A DNA stretch of 53,425 bases from Candidatus Peribacteraceae bacterium (GCA_028711445.1 JAQTSD010000006.1:1-53425), one strand, 5' to 3'; shown: positions 1-10,737, numbered from the stretch's first letter. Notes: generated by a model not told the origin, from the sequence alone. Translations and numbers: made by a program.

Positions 1-178
1 GTTCGTCGGCCTCCGCCACTGCGGCAAAGCCCGGCATGCGCGCCCGAAAGATCATCCCATCACTGGAGAAATCAACAGGCATCACCATGTAGCACTTGCC
101 GGCATCGCCATCAATGAGCGGCATTGGCACGCCGTCTTCATCCAGGATCTGCCGTTGCTCGTCGGTGACGAGAATCAC
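1..178 (-). CDS. Possible partial CDS, unknown function
   Basis: An open frame on the minus strand runs off the left edge. It reads from a GTG at 178 (VILVTDEQRQILDEDG...) with an in-frame TAG just upstream. The 59 visible residues are acidic and low in cysteine, and I recognise no family. There is no clear ribosome-binding site, so this may be the start of a short gene or a degraded fragment. The DNA just upstream (about 180-245) contains GTACGGCGGCTCG, which resembles a sequence seen again near 32990 and 50540, so repeat-derived DNA is possible. Confidence 0.3.
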   Translation of the reverse strand, partial: MILVTDEQRQILDEDGVPMPLIDGDAGKCYMVMPVDFSSDGMIFRARMPGFAAVAEADE

Positions 179-285
179 CGGCGCAGTCTACACCGCCGAG
201 CCGCCGTACTGCGCATAATGGCGGCGCTTATCGGAGCTTGATATAATCATCGGCAGTAGCCAACACCACAACGGAGGAGGCGACA

Positions 286-738
286 ATGGGCGATGATTCT
301 GTGATTACGGAAAAAGCGGGATTGACGGCCGAAACGAAGTACAACCGAGTTTGGGACTTCTATCGTTACATGATCGACTGGCGGTATCGATGCCTGACCA
401 GAGTTGTCGGGACTTGGGCCGCCCTCGCTATAGCGTGTGGCTGGTTGTGGACGAATCGTCTCGAACACCTGGCATCTGTTCCTTGCCTTCTCGGCATAGC
501 AGCGTCGTTCGTGGCATGGTTCATGGAACGCCGTACGGTTGCAACCATCCACGACTGCGAGATGGAGGGTGATGAAATTGAGCGGCAGTCTGGTAGCCCC
601 GGATTATTTGCCAGGCTGGTGGATTCGACGGGCAAATCAACGCCCTACGATCTGATTATGCCTCGTCTCTACTTTGGCGGAATGGTCCTGTGGGTTCTGA
701 TTGCAGCACTAGTCGTGCTCCTTCGGTTCATGAAATAG
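286..738 (+). CDS. Small membrane protein, unknown function
   Basis: A 150-residue protein preceded by one of the few good Shine-Dalgarno sequences in the window (GGAGGAGGCGACA before ATG). It has three hydrophobic segments: about residues 38-56, 62-78 and 128-147. The N-terminal third is polar and aromatic-rich (WDFYRYMIDWRYR). A short soluble loop (about 85-125) separates the second and third membrane spans. No catalytic motif is visible and I do not recognise the family. It stands alone, with a minus-strand small membrane ORF downstream. Confidence 0.7.
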   Translation: MGDDSVITEKAGLTAETKYNRVWDFYRYMIDWRYRCLTRVVGTWAALAIACGWLWTNRLEHLASVPCLLGIAASFVAWFMERRTVATIHDCEMEGDEIERQSGSPGLFARLVDSTGKSTPYDLIMPRLYFGGMVLWVLIAALVVLLRFMK

Positions 739-819
739 CGTGCAAGTGGCCAAAAGAAGCCCGCGGGAGGGGTCCAGCGGGCGAGTTGGACACCCTAAGG
801 TGCCCCAGCTCTCTCCGAG

Positions 820-1008
820 CTAATATGGCTTCTTCGGCATCATGAGTATTGCGATAAGCGCAAGCGGCCCGCCAATGAAACCCGCGACACGGTCGACCAA
901 GGCAGGAGGCGTCTTCGTCAATCCTCTGCTGATCCTGTTCGCAATGGCTCCGCACTGGATCCATAGGCAAGCCGCTACTGCCGCTAGTACGAGATAGACC
1001 CAAGCCAT
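820..1008 (-). CDS. Small hydrophobic protein (62 aa), unknown
   Basis: The ORF track starts at 1095, but ATG 1008 is preferred because GGAG lies 8 nt before it; this gives MAWVYLVLAAVAACLW.... The 62-residue product has two hydrophobic stretches (about 3-20 and 43-56), a short polar linker, and a basic tail PKKPY. It could be a small inner-membrane protein. A 12-bp perfect inverted repeat lies just upstream (1067-1110). No function can be assigned. Confidence 0.5.
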   Translation of the reverse strand: MAWVYLVLAAVAACLWIQCGAIANRISRGLTKTPPALVDRVAGFIGGPLALIAILMMPKKPY

Positions 1009-1066
1009 AAGAGTGTCTCCATGAGAGTCTCTGATCTGCACAAGGCAGGCTTGGACTCGGAATGTG

Positions 1067-1110
1067 AGCCCAGCCTTCCTGGCACCCACTGGCACCGAGA
1101 AGGCTGGGCT
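1067..1110. terminator. 12-bp perfect hairpin
   Basis: AGCCCAGCCTTC at 1067-1078 pairs perfectly with GAAGGCTGGGCT at 1099-1110 across a 20-nt loop. It sits between the FkbM gene (which ends at 1221 on the minus strand) and the small membrane ORF, so it may terminate the FkbM transcript. No T-run follows on either strand, so a rho-independent terminator is not certain. Confidence 0.45.
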
Positions 1111-1220
1111 TAATGGAGACGATTAGAAAGAGCAATGGTAATAGTAAACCAGATTCATATGGAAGTCCAGAACCTCCTCCAGGACTCATTGGAGGCTATT
1201 TCTGGTAGTGCGTCATTGTG

Positions 1221-1898
1221 TTACCCATCTCTCCCATCACGTACAACTGGTGAACCGACTCTTTCTTCAGGAAGAGGGCTGATCGGACGCCGCTTCACCG
1301 ATCTGTGAACCCAGATCGAATCGTTCTGGCCATCGCAGCACACGATCTCAAGGATCAAGTCGAATCCGTGTTCCCGGAGGAGACAGTACACCTCTTTCTG
1401 AAGCTTCTGTCCTCGAAAATACTCGATGGTTTCTGTTTCGATCTGGAGGACTTTGACGGCATCCAGCAGGGACCCGCAGCTGCTTAGGACATCGAACGTG
1501 GCGCCTTCGACGTCGATTTTCATGAGGTCAGGGGCAGGCAGGCGGTTACTCCTGACGAAGGTATCCAACCGGACGCACGGAACGGAGCGCTCCTCTTCTG
1601 TCGGAAGTTCTCTGCGCTCATAGATGCCATGCAGTCCCTGCATGTTCTTTTTGTAGAAGGAGGTCTGTCCGTCATGATCTGCGATCACAGCATGGAAGCC
1701 GTGAATGTTCCGCCGCTTCGCAAGGTAGGTGTCGAAGTTCTCCTTCAATCCTTCGATGGCATATACCTCGGCGTGCGGAAATAGCCTCTTCAATGCCATG
1801 GCGTCCTTTCCGTCCATTGCACCGACATCGTAAATCGTACGGATGCTCTGCAAATCGATCGCGGTCTCATCGCGCAAAAATGAAGCAAATTTCCCCAT
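1221..1898 (-). CDS. FkbM-family methyltransferase
   Basis: A class I S-adenosylmethionine-dependent methyltransferase of the FkbM type. Members of this family O-methylate sugars, polyketides or other small molecules. The Rossmann motif I region reads IYDVGAMDGKDAMALKRLFP, followed by an acidic residue after the second strand (YAIEGLKENF). The FkbM hallmark LMKIDVEGATFDVL lies near residue 135. At about 225 residues it is the usual size for the family. ATG 1898 is taken as the start because the track's upstream start is a TTG without a ribosome-binding site. It is monocistronic here, and its substrate cannot be inferred from the neighbours. Confidence 0.85.
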   Translation of the reverse strand: MGKFASFLRDETAIDLQSIRTIYDVGAMDGKDAMALKRLFPHAEVYAIEGLKENFDTYLAKRRNIHGFHAVIADHDGQTSFYKKNMQGLHGIYERRELPTEEERSVPCVRLDTFVRSNRLPAPDLMKIDVEGATFDVLSSCGSLLDAVKVLQIETETIEYFRGQKLQKEVYCLLREHGFDLILEIVCCDGQNDSIWVHRSVKRRPISPLPEERVGSPVVRDGRDG

Positions 1899-2044
1899 GG
1901 TTATTCTCTTGTAGGGAGCCAAAGGGGATGAGGGGAGTACGTTGCTGTAAAGGAAACTGTATCAGGTCGTCGGCAGATGTGCCATGAAGGTTGTCCCAGG
2001 GACTTCGTCGCGTATCTGTCTGGCATAGTGTTTTGTGCTACTGT

Positions 2045-2701
2045 ATGCCCATGGCGCGTCTCTTCTACACCCCTCTCCTCCTCACAGGTCTTTCCGTCTG
2101 TGCCCTTGCCGGTTGCAAAACTATCGCCCCCATGCCGGAGGATGTCGGATCGCCTCCCGCCTCCTCCAAAGCCACCGTTCCGCCGGCAGCGGATACGTCA
2201 GGTTGGCAAACCTATATCAATGACGTCTACCACTATCAGATCAAGATTCCGCAGGATGCCGTGATCGTCTTGGCTCCGAAAGATATGCTCACGGTTCCCG
2301 ATGATGAGCACGCGGCAGGTAAGACGATCGACGATGTGTTCGCGGAGGTGACGGGCAAAGTCTGCATCGCCGTCCGGACGGAGCTCTCTATCGTTTATAT
2401 CTCCGCGCCGATCAATGTGCAGGCGCGCTATTCCCCCTGCGGTCCGACGGGTGTGGGCTACCCTATCGAAGAGAAGACCGAACCGATAACAGTGGAGGGA
2501 GAGAAACACATTGCGTACGGATACGAAGCCAAAGGACCCGGCGAGCTTCTCACCGTGCATTCCGAATGGTTTTCCTTGAGCTTGCCCGACGGGACGAAGA
2601 TCAGCTACGGGTCCGCGCCGAACGATCGGATGACCTACGCCGATTACCTGGCAAAGAAAGCCGAACTGCGGGCGATCGTGGAGTCGTACAGGGGGGAATA
2701 A
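2045..2701 (+). CDS. Lipoprotein, unknown function
   Basis: The protein begins MPMARLFYTPLLLTGLSVCALAGC, a typical type II signal peptide whose lipobox ALAGC makes it a membrane-anchored lipoprotein. ATG 2051 is equally possible: TACTGT lies 6 nt before it, matching the leaderless promoter pattern seen elsewhere in the window. The TTG at 1991 used by the track is unlikely. After a proline/serine linker the mature domain opens WQTYINDVYHYQIKIP, a motif common in small extracytoplasmic domains of uncharacterised lipoproteins. Two cysteines in the mature part could pair. Function unknown. Confidence 0.75.
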   Translation: MPMARLFYTPLLLTGLSVCALAGCKTIAPMPEDVGSPPASSKATVPPAADTSGWQTYINDVYHYQIKIPQDAVIVLAPKDMLTVPDDEHAAGKTIDDVFAEVTGKVCIAVRTELSIVYISAPINVQARYSPCGPTGVGYPIEEKTEPITVEGEKHIAYGYEAKGPGELLTVHSEWFSLSLPDGTKISYGSAPNDRMTYADYLAKKAELRAIVESYRGE

Positions 2702-2736
2702 TTGAAAATTGCATTGAACAAACCATACATTCCACA

Positions 2737-2815
2737 CCCAGAGCGGCCCTCCGTGGCCGCGGTCGGGAAGACATTGGTCGTATTGCCGCACCCACGGAGG
2801 GGTGCTGCTGGGTGA
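2737..2815. repeat. Long imperfect inverted repeat
   Basis: Between the lipoprotein and ligA, CACCCAG...CCCTCCGTGG pairs with CCACGGAGGGG...CTGGGTG, forming a long interrupted stem. A shorter GCGGCC/GGCCGC hairpin is nested in its left arm. It could end both convergent transcripts. A related GCGGCC-GTCCCT-GGCCGC element occurs at about 32668-32685. Confidence 0.5.
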
Positions 2816-2836
2816 AAAAGGAGCAATCGCGGGCGT

Positions 2837-5197
<2,361 letters not shown>

Positions 5198-5200
5198 TCA

Positions 5201-5443
5201 ATGATGACGATGGTTTCGGAAGCACAGGAACAACTCGAGAAGGTGGATCGACAGATCCTCACGCTCTTGGACGAGCGCGTTTCTCTGATGGAGGAGCTGC
5301 ACGATCGGGAAGAAACAGATCCGCGTGAGCTCGAAGAAGAGGCAGTATCCTTCTGGGCGGAGGAAGCGACAGATCGTGGGCTCGATGAGACGGATGCCGA
5401 GAAGATCGCCCGGATGGTGGTGCGATTGCGAAAGGCGGCCTAA
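5201..5443 (+). CDS. Chorismate-mutase-like small helical protein
   Basis: An 80-residue, almost entirely helical, acidic protein. The first 35 residues (QEQLEKVDRQILTLLDERVSLMEEL) match the pattern of the first helix of AroQ-type chorismate mutases (hxxhDxxIhxLLxeR). The rest is highly acidic and I cannot map all catalytic positions, so activity is uncertain. ATG 5201 or 5204 is preferred over the TTG at 5159 used in the track. It converges with, and overlaps by a few bases, the broken DUF559 gene. A tyrA homologue lies far away at 38966, so this is not an aromatic operon. Confidence 0.6.
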   Translation: MMTMVSEAQEQLEKVDRQILTLLDERVSLMEELHDREETDPRELEEEAVSFWAEEATDRGLDETDAEKIARMVVRLRKAA

Positions 5444-5866
5444 CTCAAGGCCTCACCCCCTACCCCTTCTCCCTCCCCACTCCGCCTGCCTGCGTGGAGA
5501 GAGGGACGGCATGCTTGTTGAATGGTGCGCAGAACAGAGGGGAGGTCATGGAGAATTTGATCGTTGGTGAAGCGCAGGAGACGGCGTCCTTTTCGGTGAA
5601 GAATCTCCTCCCGTTCGCGGTCGTATCGTTGTTGTTGTACATGTATGTCTCCATCAATTTCAATGACCAGACTTTGATCAATACAGAGAAAATCCACGAC
5701 GAACCATTCCAGAGGAGCCTGTCTTCGAAATTTATAAACCAGCAAATTCACGGTTGCGCATGGCATTCCACAACACAGCTTCTGCCTGAGTCATTCGTTT
5801 GCGCGGACCCCGCGCGTACAGCATCTTCCGTTGATGTTGTTGCCGGGAGGTGTCTGCAACTTGCAT
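5440..5866 (-). pseudogene. DUF559 endonuclease-like gene, frameshifted
   Basis: The track's 108-aa ORF (KFRRQAPLEWFVVDFLCIDQSLVIEIDGDIH...) lacks the conserved N-terminus of DUF559/Vsr-like proteins. That part is found upstream in another frame, from ATG 5866 or 5794 (MTQAEAVLWNAMRNREFAGL). The two parts join exactly as ...REFAGL-KFRRQ... if one T is removed from ...GGTTTATAAATTTCG... near 5735. So a single-base insertion puts a TAA in frame. The PD-(D/E)XK-like core residues (VDF...IEIDG.H) are intact. It is either a recent pseudogene or a sequencing error. DUF559 proteins are predicted restriction-endonuclease-like nucleases of uncertain role. Confidence 0.8.
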
Positions 5867-5911
5867 AAAGGAACTCAAGATAACGTGCGTTCGACAGAAG
5901 ACCAAGGATTT

Positions 5912-5953
5912 CCCCCTCTCCGGGTGGGCAGGCGGTGTGGATCGGAGAGGGGG
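5912..5953. repeat. 11-bp GC-rich hairpin upstream of pilT
   Basis: CCCCCTCTCCG at 5912-5922 pairs perfectly with CGGAGAGGGGG at 5943-5953. It lies between the DUF559 relic and the pilT promoter, and may terminate read-through toward pilT. No T-run is present. Confidence 0.4.
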
Positions 5954-5995
5954 ATCAAGGGGGTGAGGCAGAAGGAAGGGGGGCTAGGCTTTTCC

Positions 5996-6030
5996 TTGAA
6001 TCTTCAGCCGAAAACCGCTATACTATCCCG
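5996..6030 (+). promoter_or_regulatory. Sigma-70-type promoter giving leaderless pilT mRNA
   Basis: TTGAAT (5996-6001), a 17-nt spacer, TATACT (6019-6024), then six bases to the ATG at 6031. Transcription would start on or within a base of the start codon. There is no Shine-Dalgarno sequence. Confidence 0.75.
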
Positions 6031-7059
6031 ATGCCTCTCACACCCCAATCGATCTTCCAGAAGGCAAACGACGCCGGCGCATCTGACGTGCACCTCGTCG
6101 TCGGCAGTCCTGTCGTTTTCCGGATCGATGGCGCGCTCATCGAGCAAGGCAAGGAGAAGCTTACGGTCGGGGCTGTGGAGAGCTTCGTGAAGAGCGTGCT
6201 TGGAGCGAATACTTTCCAGAGGCTCAAAACCGAGCGCGAGATCGACGCATCCTACGAGCTTTGTAACGGCATCCGCCTGCGTGTGAATTGCCACTTCGAG
6301 CGCGGTCACCTCGGTCTCGCGGCACGCATCATCCCCAATGAAATTCCCGAACTTCAGCAGATCGGCTTCTCCGAGGAGATGCTCAAGCTCCTGAATCTGC
6401 CTGACGGCCTCTTGCTCGTCACTGGTCCCACAGGTGCCGGCAAATCCACGACGATGGCATCCATCATCAAGTATGTCCGTTCCACGCGTGCAGTGAATGT
6501 TGTGACGCTCGAGGATCCGATCGAGTTCATCCAATTGGCCGGCAAGGGCCTCATTCGCCAGCGCGAGCTCGGCGAGGATTTCCTGTCTTTCGGCGAGGCT
6601 CTCAAGCGCGTTCTGCGGCAGGATCCGAACATCATCATGATCGGCGAAATGCGTGATCTTGAAACGATTGCAGCAGCCCTCACCCTTGCGGAAACCGGCC
6701 ACCTCGTCATTGCCACGCTTCACACACCCAATTCCATCCAGACGGTGGATCGCATTATCGATGTCTTCCCGCCGCACCAGCAGCCTCAGATCCGCACACA
6801 GCTCTCCTTCTCGTTGCGGGCGATTCTTGCCCAGCGGCTCCTGCCCAAGGAAGGTGGGGGACGCGTTGCGCTGAGGGAATTACTCATCAATACGCCCGCC
6901 GTGGGCAACATTATCCGCGAGAGCCGCGTGCAGGAGATGAAGTCCGTCCTGCAGGCCGGCTGGTCGCTGGGGATGTTCACCTTCGAACAGGATGCCAAGC
7001 GCCTTCTCAAGGAAAAACTCATCTCCAAAGAGACCTACGAATGGGCCGTCGGCTCCTGA
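6031..7059 (+). CDS. pilT: Type IV pilus retraction ATPase PilT
   Basis: A hexameric cytoplasmic ATPase that powers pilus retraction. The 342-residue protein has an N-terminal PAS-like domain and a RecA-like ATPase core: Walker A GPTGAGKST (about 132-140), Asp-box EDPIEFI, Walker B IIMIGEMRD, and the His-box region TGHLVIATLHT. The start is ATG 6031, set by the leaderless promoter; the track's upstream extension is not PilT-like. A sensor kinase begins 15 bp after its stop, suggesting co-transcription and a link between sensing and pilus activity. No other pilus genes are in the window. Confidence 0.95.
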   Translation: MPLTPQSIFQKANDAGASDVHLVVGSPVVFRIDGALIEQGKEKLTVGAVESFVKSVLGANTFQRLKTEREIDASYELCNGIRLRVNCHFERGHLGLAARIIPNEIPELQQIGFSEEMLKLLNLPDGLLLVTGPTGAGKSTTMASIIKYVRSTRAVNVVTLEDPIEFIQLAGKGLIRQRELGEDFLSFGEALKRVLRQDPNIIMIGEMRDLETIAAALTLAETGHLVIATLHTPNSIQTVDRIIDVFPPHQQPQIRTQLSFSLRAILAQRLLPKEGGGRVALRELLINTPAVGNIIRESRVQEMKSVLQAGWSLGMFTFEQDAKRLLKEKLISKETYEWAVGS

Positions 7060-7074
7060 TCCCTTTTCTCCTCC

Positions 7075-8505
7075 ATGTACCCTTTCCGGTTCATCAGAGC
7101 GCACTATCAAACCATTTCTACGATTGCAGCTGCAGGTTTTCTGCTCGTGGTTGTCCTCTTCCTCGGTATTCTTTTCTATACACGAGGACGCTCTGCAATG
7201 GAGCTGAGACTCAAGGATCGCCTTCAGACGGTTGCGACGATCAGCGCGCAGCTCTTTACCGGAGAGGAACTCGACAGGATTCGTACGGAGGAGGACATGC
7301 AGAAATTGCAATTCGTCAGTATTGCTCACAAGTTGAAAGACGTGCTCGATGCGGATCCGAACATCAATTCCGTCTACCTTCTGCGGCAGACGGAAGACCC
7401 CTTGATCCTCCGATTCATCGTAGATGCCGACAGCCTCAAATCGTTCGCGGAGCTTGACGAGGACGGCAGCGGCGCACTCGATGCGTCCGAAGTGGTTCCC
7501 GTTCCGGGCGAACCGTACGATGTTACGGATATTCCGAAACTGCAGGGGGAAGCCTTCCTTCGACCGACGACCGATGATGCGGTTACGATGGATCAGTGGG
7601 GATTCGCCATTTCCGGTTATGCGCCGATCAGGCGTGCGGACAAGTCCGTGGCGGGCATCATCGGCATCGACATGTCGGCAGATCGCTACTACGAGCTTGC
7701 GACGAGCATCTTCTCCCCCGTGGCGCTCACGCTCTTCCTTCTGCTTGCAGCGTTGCTCTCCAGTCTCGTGTACATGATGCTATCCAATCGACGCATCGCT
7801 GCGCTTATGCAGCTCGAGAACGAACGCACGAGCTTGCTTCAGCTCATCATGCATCAGATCGGCACACCGCTGACCGCCTTCAAGTGGTACGAGGAAGACT
7901 TGCAGGAGACGGCGGGCAAGGACACATGCGATCCCGAGGAGGTGCGGGCGCACGGTCGCAACGTGCAGGAAGCCATCGAGATTCTCCAGAACATCTTCGA
8001 AGGTCTCGTGCAGGCTGATCAGATTCGTCACAGTTCCCAGTCGTACAAGAGGGGGCGTACAACACTGCGCTCCATACTCGATGATGTCACGAAAATCGAG
8101 CAAGCCGACCTCGCTCGTCGCTCTCAGACGCTCGCGGTCGATATCACCGAGAAAATCTTCGTGGAAGTGGACCGAAACGTCATCGTCGGCGTGCTCCGGG
8201 AACTCCTGCGCAATGCCATCACCTTCTCGCCTGAGAAGTCTGCGATTGCGCTGCGTGCTCACTGCAAAGGCTGTTGGGCGGTTGTAGAGGTGGAAGATCA
8301 CGGTTGTGGTATCCCGCCTGAAGACTTAAACCGCATCTTCGGCAAGTTCGTCCGTGGCTCCAACGCTGCCCGTTACAAGCCGACGGGTAACGGCCTCGGC
8401 CTCTTCGTGGTGAAGGAGATTATCGACAAGATAGGAGGCAAAGTTCACATCCGCTCCATCGAAGGGAAAGGGACGACCGTCGAGGTCTGGCTACCGGTGG
8501 AGTAG
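7075..8505 (+). CDS. Membrane sensor histidine kinase with EF-hand-like loop
   Basis: A 476-residue kinase. TM1 is about 15-36, followed by an extracytoplasmic Cache/PDC-like sensor (about 37-212), TM2 about 215-236, and a cytoplasmic kinase. The phosphoacceptor is H260 in LIMHQIGTPL, an atypical H-box. The ATPase domain shows N (LLRNAITFS), G1 (DHGCGIP) and G2 (GNGLGLFVVKEI) motifs. The sensor contains DEDGSGALDASE at 128-139, which fits a calcium-binding EF-hand loop. It follows pilT by 15 bp. The sensor is paralogous to those at 10946 and 16885. No response regulator is nearby. Confidence 0.92.
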   Translation: MYPFRFIRAHYQTISTIAAAGFLLVVVLFLGILFYTRGRSAMELRLKDRLQTVATISAQLFTGEELDRIRTEEDMQKLQFVSIAHKLKDVLDADPNINSVYLLRQTEDPLILRFIVDADSLKSFAELDEDGSGALDASEVVPVPGEPYDVTDIPKLQGEAFLRPTTDDAVTMDQWGFAISGYAPIRRADKSVAGIIGIDMSADRYYELATSIFSPVALTLFLLLAALLSSLVYMMLSNRRIAALMQLENERTSLLQLIMHQIGTPLTAFKWYEEDLQETAGKDTCDPEEVRAHGRNVQEAIEILQNIFEGLVQADQIRHSSQSYKRGRTTLRSILDDVTKIEQADLARRSQTLAVDITEKIFVEVDRNVIVGVLRELLRNAITFSPEKSAIALRAHCKGCWAVVEVEDHGCGIPPEDLNRIFGKFVRGSNAARYKPTGNGLGLFVVKEIIDKIGGKVHIRSIEGKGTTVEVWLPVE

Positions 8506-8567
8506 GGATTTGTGGTTCGGACTTCGGGAATCGGACGTGAGACGGTTGCGACAATTTCTGCTCCTGA

Positions 8568-9926
8568 CTAGTCATGTAATTCGCACAATCCGTGGGGCTC
8601 AATCATGATCAATCTCAAATTCCCAAGGCTTGGGCTGCGCTCCGCATGACTCTCGACAGATGCATCATGTAACATCCTTGGGGTTGAGGAACAACTCTTG
8701 AAATGCTTACTGCCCAAAACAATAATTCCAACTTCTCCAACTGATAATGATTGCTCTAATAGACCTATGAGGATTGGATGAAGTCTGAGCAGATGCTCAC
8801 GAGTCATCTCATTATGTATCTGAACTATTTGAGCATATGGCGCTCCTTCTTCCTGACATAGTGCCACCACTTTCCTGAATGCTACTTTGAGTTGTGCTTG
8901 CTCGCCGCGTGAGAATGCCAAGCCATGAACAGTACGTGATAAATTATGTCCGGAGCGGAGTCCATCACGAATGGCCAAATCGCCGCCACAGAGAAGCTGG
9001 AATGCATCTCCAGCGCTATCAGTTAATCCCTGTTTAAGATTGTCATAACAGTTTTGAAACGCATTCTCACGCTCGTTGGCGTTACATTCTATTTTCCAAC
9101 GAAAGTCTATCATTCGTTGGAGTGAATTAATCGAGCGTAACTGAGCATGATGAGCAAGGGATTGGAGCAGTTCTTCTGGGCTTTGGGAATAATTTTCCAA
9201 GAAAAAGTGGGTATGCTCGTATCCAACCTGAGAGGCAATCATCATTTGAGCGCGATCAATGCTGTTTCTATGGCGGATAAATTGATATCCATAAGATGGG
9301 TCTTCTATCGCCTTTTCTAAAGTGGGTTCTGTAACCCCGTGATTTTGCATAAAACAAAAGCATAGCCTTTCAGCCTTCTCAGCATTGATGTCTGCCACTA
9401 CCGTGCCGTGCTCTTTCATTTGGTCGCACAGTCGATCTCCGAGCGCATGTACTTCTTGCTGTAGTTCGGTGTTAGCGCTTCGATTGAGCTCAGTATCGAC
9501 GATCCAGACGTCATGCAATTGAACCATCCCCCTTCTCTCTGGAAATAATTCTTGAATGGTCGTTTCATCGAGATGTACGCCAGTATCTTTTGCCCAAACC
9601 ATCAAAGCAGTACGTGACGCTCCTGTTGATACCACGGATACATTTGCGCCGCCATTCCCAAGTGGGGCATCGATTGCGTTTTCTTCGCGTCTTCTCAATA
9701 AAGTTCTTAGAAGACCAACTTGTTCATTTCGAAAGGAATGTATTCGTAGCGCAAGTGCCATAGCATTTCCAAGGTTAGTGGGTTGGGCATTGGCACGGAT
9801 GCTCATTCTCAACCATTGCGACTGCCGATCTCGCGATGGGATCCAGACATGCTCATTGTCATTCATGTCTGTTTCTCTCTTGGCCCATTCATCAATAATG
9901 AGATACTCGGGGAATTTTTTGCTCAT
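8568..9926 (-). CDS. Unknown 452-aa protein on an AT-rich islet
   Basis: I do not recognise this protein. It is soluble, with no signal peptide or membrane span, and mostly helical after about residue 130. Histidine- and cysteine-containing stretches (RLCFCFMQNHGVTEP, GYEHTHFFLENYSQ) could bind metal, but no family motif is clear. Base composition is visibly AT-richer than the flanking GC-rich genes, pointing to acquisition. Its promoter is close to consensus and overlaps a perfect inverted repeat, so it is probably repressed by a DNA-binding protein. A toxin-antitoxin pair lies just upstream, which fits an accessory locus. Confidence 0.75.
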   Translation of the reverse strand: MSKKFPEYLIIDEWAKRETDMNDNEHVWIPSRDRQSQWLRMSIRANAQPTNLGNAMALALRIHSFRNEQVGLLRTLLRRREENAIDAPLGNGGANVSVVSTGASRTALMVWAKDTGVHLDETTIQELFPERRGMVQLHDVWIVDTELNRSANTELQQEVHALGDRLCDQMKEHGTVVADINAEKAERLCFCFMQNHGVTEPTLEKAIEDPSYGYQFIRHRNSIDRAQMMIASQVGYEHTHFFLENYSQSPEELLQSLAHHAQLRSINSLQRMIDFRWKIECNANERENAFQNCYDNLKQGLTDSAGDAFQLLCGGDLAIRDGLRSGHNLSRTVHGLAFSRGEQAQLKVAFRKVVALCQEEGAPYAQIVQIHNEMTREHLLRLHPILIGLLEQSLSVGEVGIIVLGSKHFKSCSSTPRMLHDASVESHAERSPSLGNLRLIMIEPHGLCELHD

Positions 9927-9960
9927 AAATATATTATGTATAAATATACATAATTGTCAA
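9927..9960 (-). promoter_or_regulatory. Consensus promoter with palindromic operator
   Basis: On the minus strand: TTGACA (9955-9960), 16-nt spacer, CATAAT (9933-9938), then 6 nt to ATG 9926. Within the spacer and overlapping the -10 is ATGTATA-TT-TATACAT (9936-9951), a perfect 7-bp inverted repeat well placed for a dimeric repressor. The mRNA would be leaderless. Confidence 0.7.
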
Positions 9961-10157
9961 TTATTTGTGCACGCTTGCAGTAGCGTCCAAAGAAACTCCC
10001 GCTTGAGCTGATTTTCTGCGCTGGTCTCCCGTGAAATGGGACGGCATCGTAGGAGCGTCAATCCACTTCGGTTCCCCCTTTTTTGTGTACCCAATGCAAC
10101 CACCATCCTCCAGCAGTTGCTTTCTCTGTTGCCCGAAAACGCTTCGAATGCGAGAAC

Positions 10158-10192
10158 TTGAGGGGGAGGGGAACGTACGCTATAATGTACGC
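10158..10192 (+). promoter_or_regulatory. Promoter of the toxin-antitoxin pair
   Basis: TTGAGG (10158-10163), 17-nt spacer, TATAAT (10181-10186), six bases, then ATG 10193. It predicts a leaderless antitoxin mRNA. The spacing also excludes the longer GTG start at 10031 in the track. Confidence 0.75.
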
Positions 10193-10480
10193 ATGGACAA
10201 GTGCATCACTGCCACGGAGGCTCGTAGGAGATTCTACGACGTCATCGACACGGCGGAGCACCCCGGGGTATCCGTGGTGATCACCCACGACGGGCTGCCG
10301 AAAGTCGTTGTCATGTCGTTCGAGGAGTATGAAGGCTGGCAGGAGACGATGGAGATCATGGCCGATCCCGACCCGACGCTGACGGGGGATATTCGCAGAG
10401 GCATCAGGGAGATGAAAGCAGGGAAGCGCCCCAAGGGTACTGTCGGTCTTGACGCTCTGAGGAAGCGGCTCACACTCTAA
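10193..10480 (+). CDS. Type II antitoxin, Phd/YefM family
   Basis: A 95-residue antitoxin that should bind and neutralise the RelE-like toxin encoded 2 bp downstream and repress its own promoter. The N-terminal Phd/YefM DNA-binding fold is recognisable: ITATEARRRFYDVIDTAE...VVITHDGLPKVVVMSFEEYEGWQET. The C-terminal part (about 60-95) is basic and helical, as expected for the toxin-wrapping tail. ATG 10193 is preferred, since the TATAAT box lies exactly six bases upstream and the extra 54 residues of the track ORF are not family-like. Confidence 0.92.
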   Translation: MDKCITATEARRRFYDVIDTAEHPGVSVVITHDGLPKVVVMSFEEYEGWQETMEIMADPDPTLTGDIRRGIREMKAGKRPKGTVGLDALRKRLTL

Positions 10481-10482
10481 GT

Positions 10483-10737
10483 ATGTACGCGGTGGTTCTC
10501 AAGAAGCGGGCGGAGAAGGATATCGCTGCTCTGCGCAGGAAGGATCAGCAGCGTGTGCTGTCGGCTCTCGATGTCCTGCGGGAGAACCCTTTCGCGGGGA
10601 AGAGGTTACAGGGGGAGTACGAGGGAGCCTGGTCGCTGCGCATCTGGCCGTACCGCATCATCTATGTGATCCATCGGAGGGCTGTGACGGTCGTGGTCTT
10701 GCGTGTGGGACACAGGCAGGGGGTGTATGGGAAGTAG
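10483..10737 (+). CDS. Type II toxin, RelE/ParE family
   Basis: An 84-residue basic protein with the RelE/ParE fold signature: VLKKRAEKDIAALRRKDQQRVLSALDVLRENPFAGKRLQGEYEGAWSLRIWPYRIIYVI. In RelE-type toxins such proteins cut ribosome-bound mRNA; ParE-type relatives inhibit gyrase. The conserved RIWPYRIIY strand and the C-terminal VLRVGHRQGVY with a basic/aromatic pair favour an RNase role, but sequence alone cannot decide. It begins 2 bp after the antitoxin stop, so translation is probably coupled. Confidence 0.92.
   Translation: MYAVVLKKRAEKDIAALRRKDQQRVLSALDVLRENPFAGKRLQGEYEGAWSLRIWPYRIIYVIHRRAVTVVVLRVGHRQGVYGK

Noticed and set aside
5494-5868. 124-aa plus-strand ORF at 5494
   Set aside because: It is the antisense of the frameshifted DUF559 gene and has no start signal.
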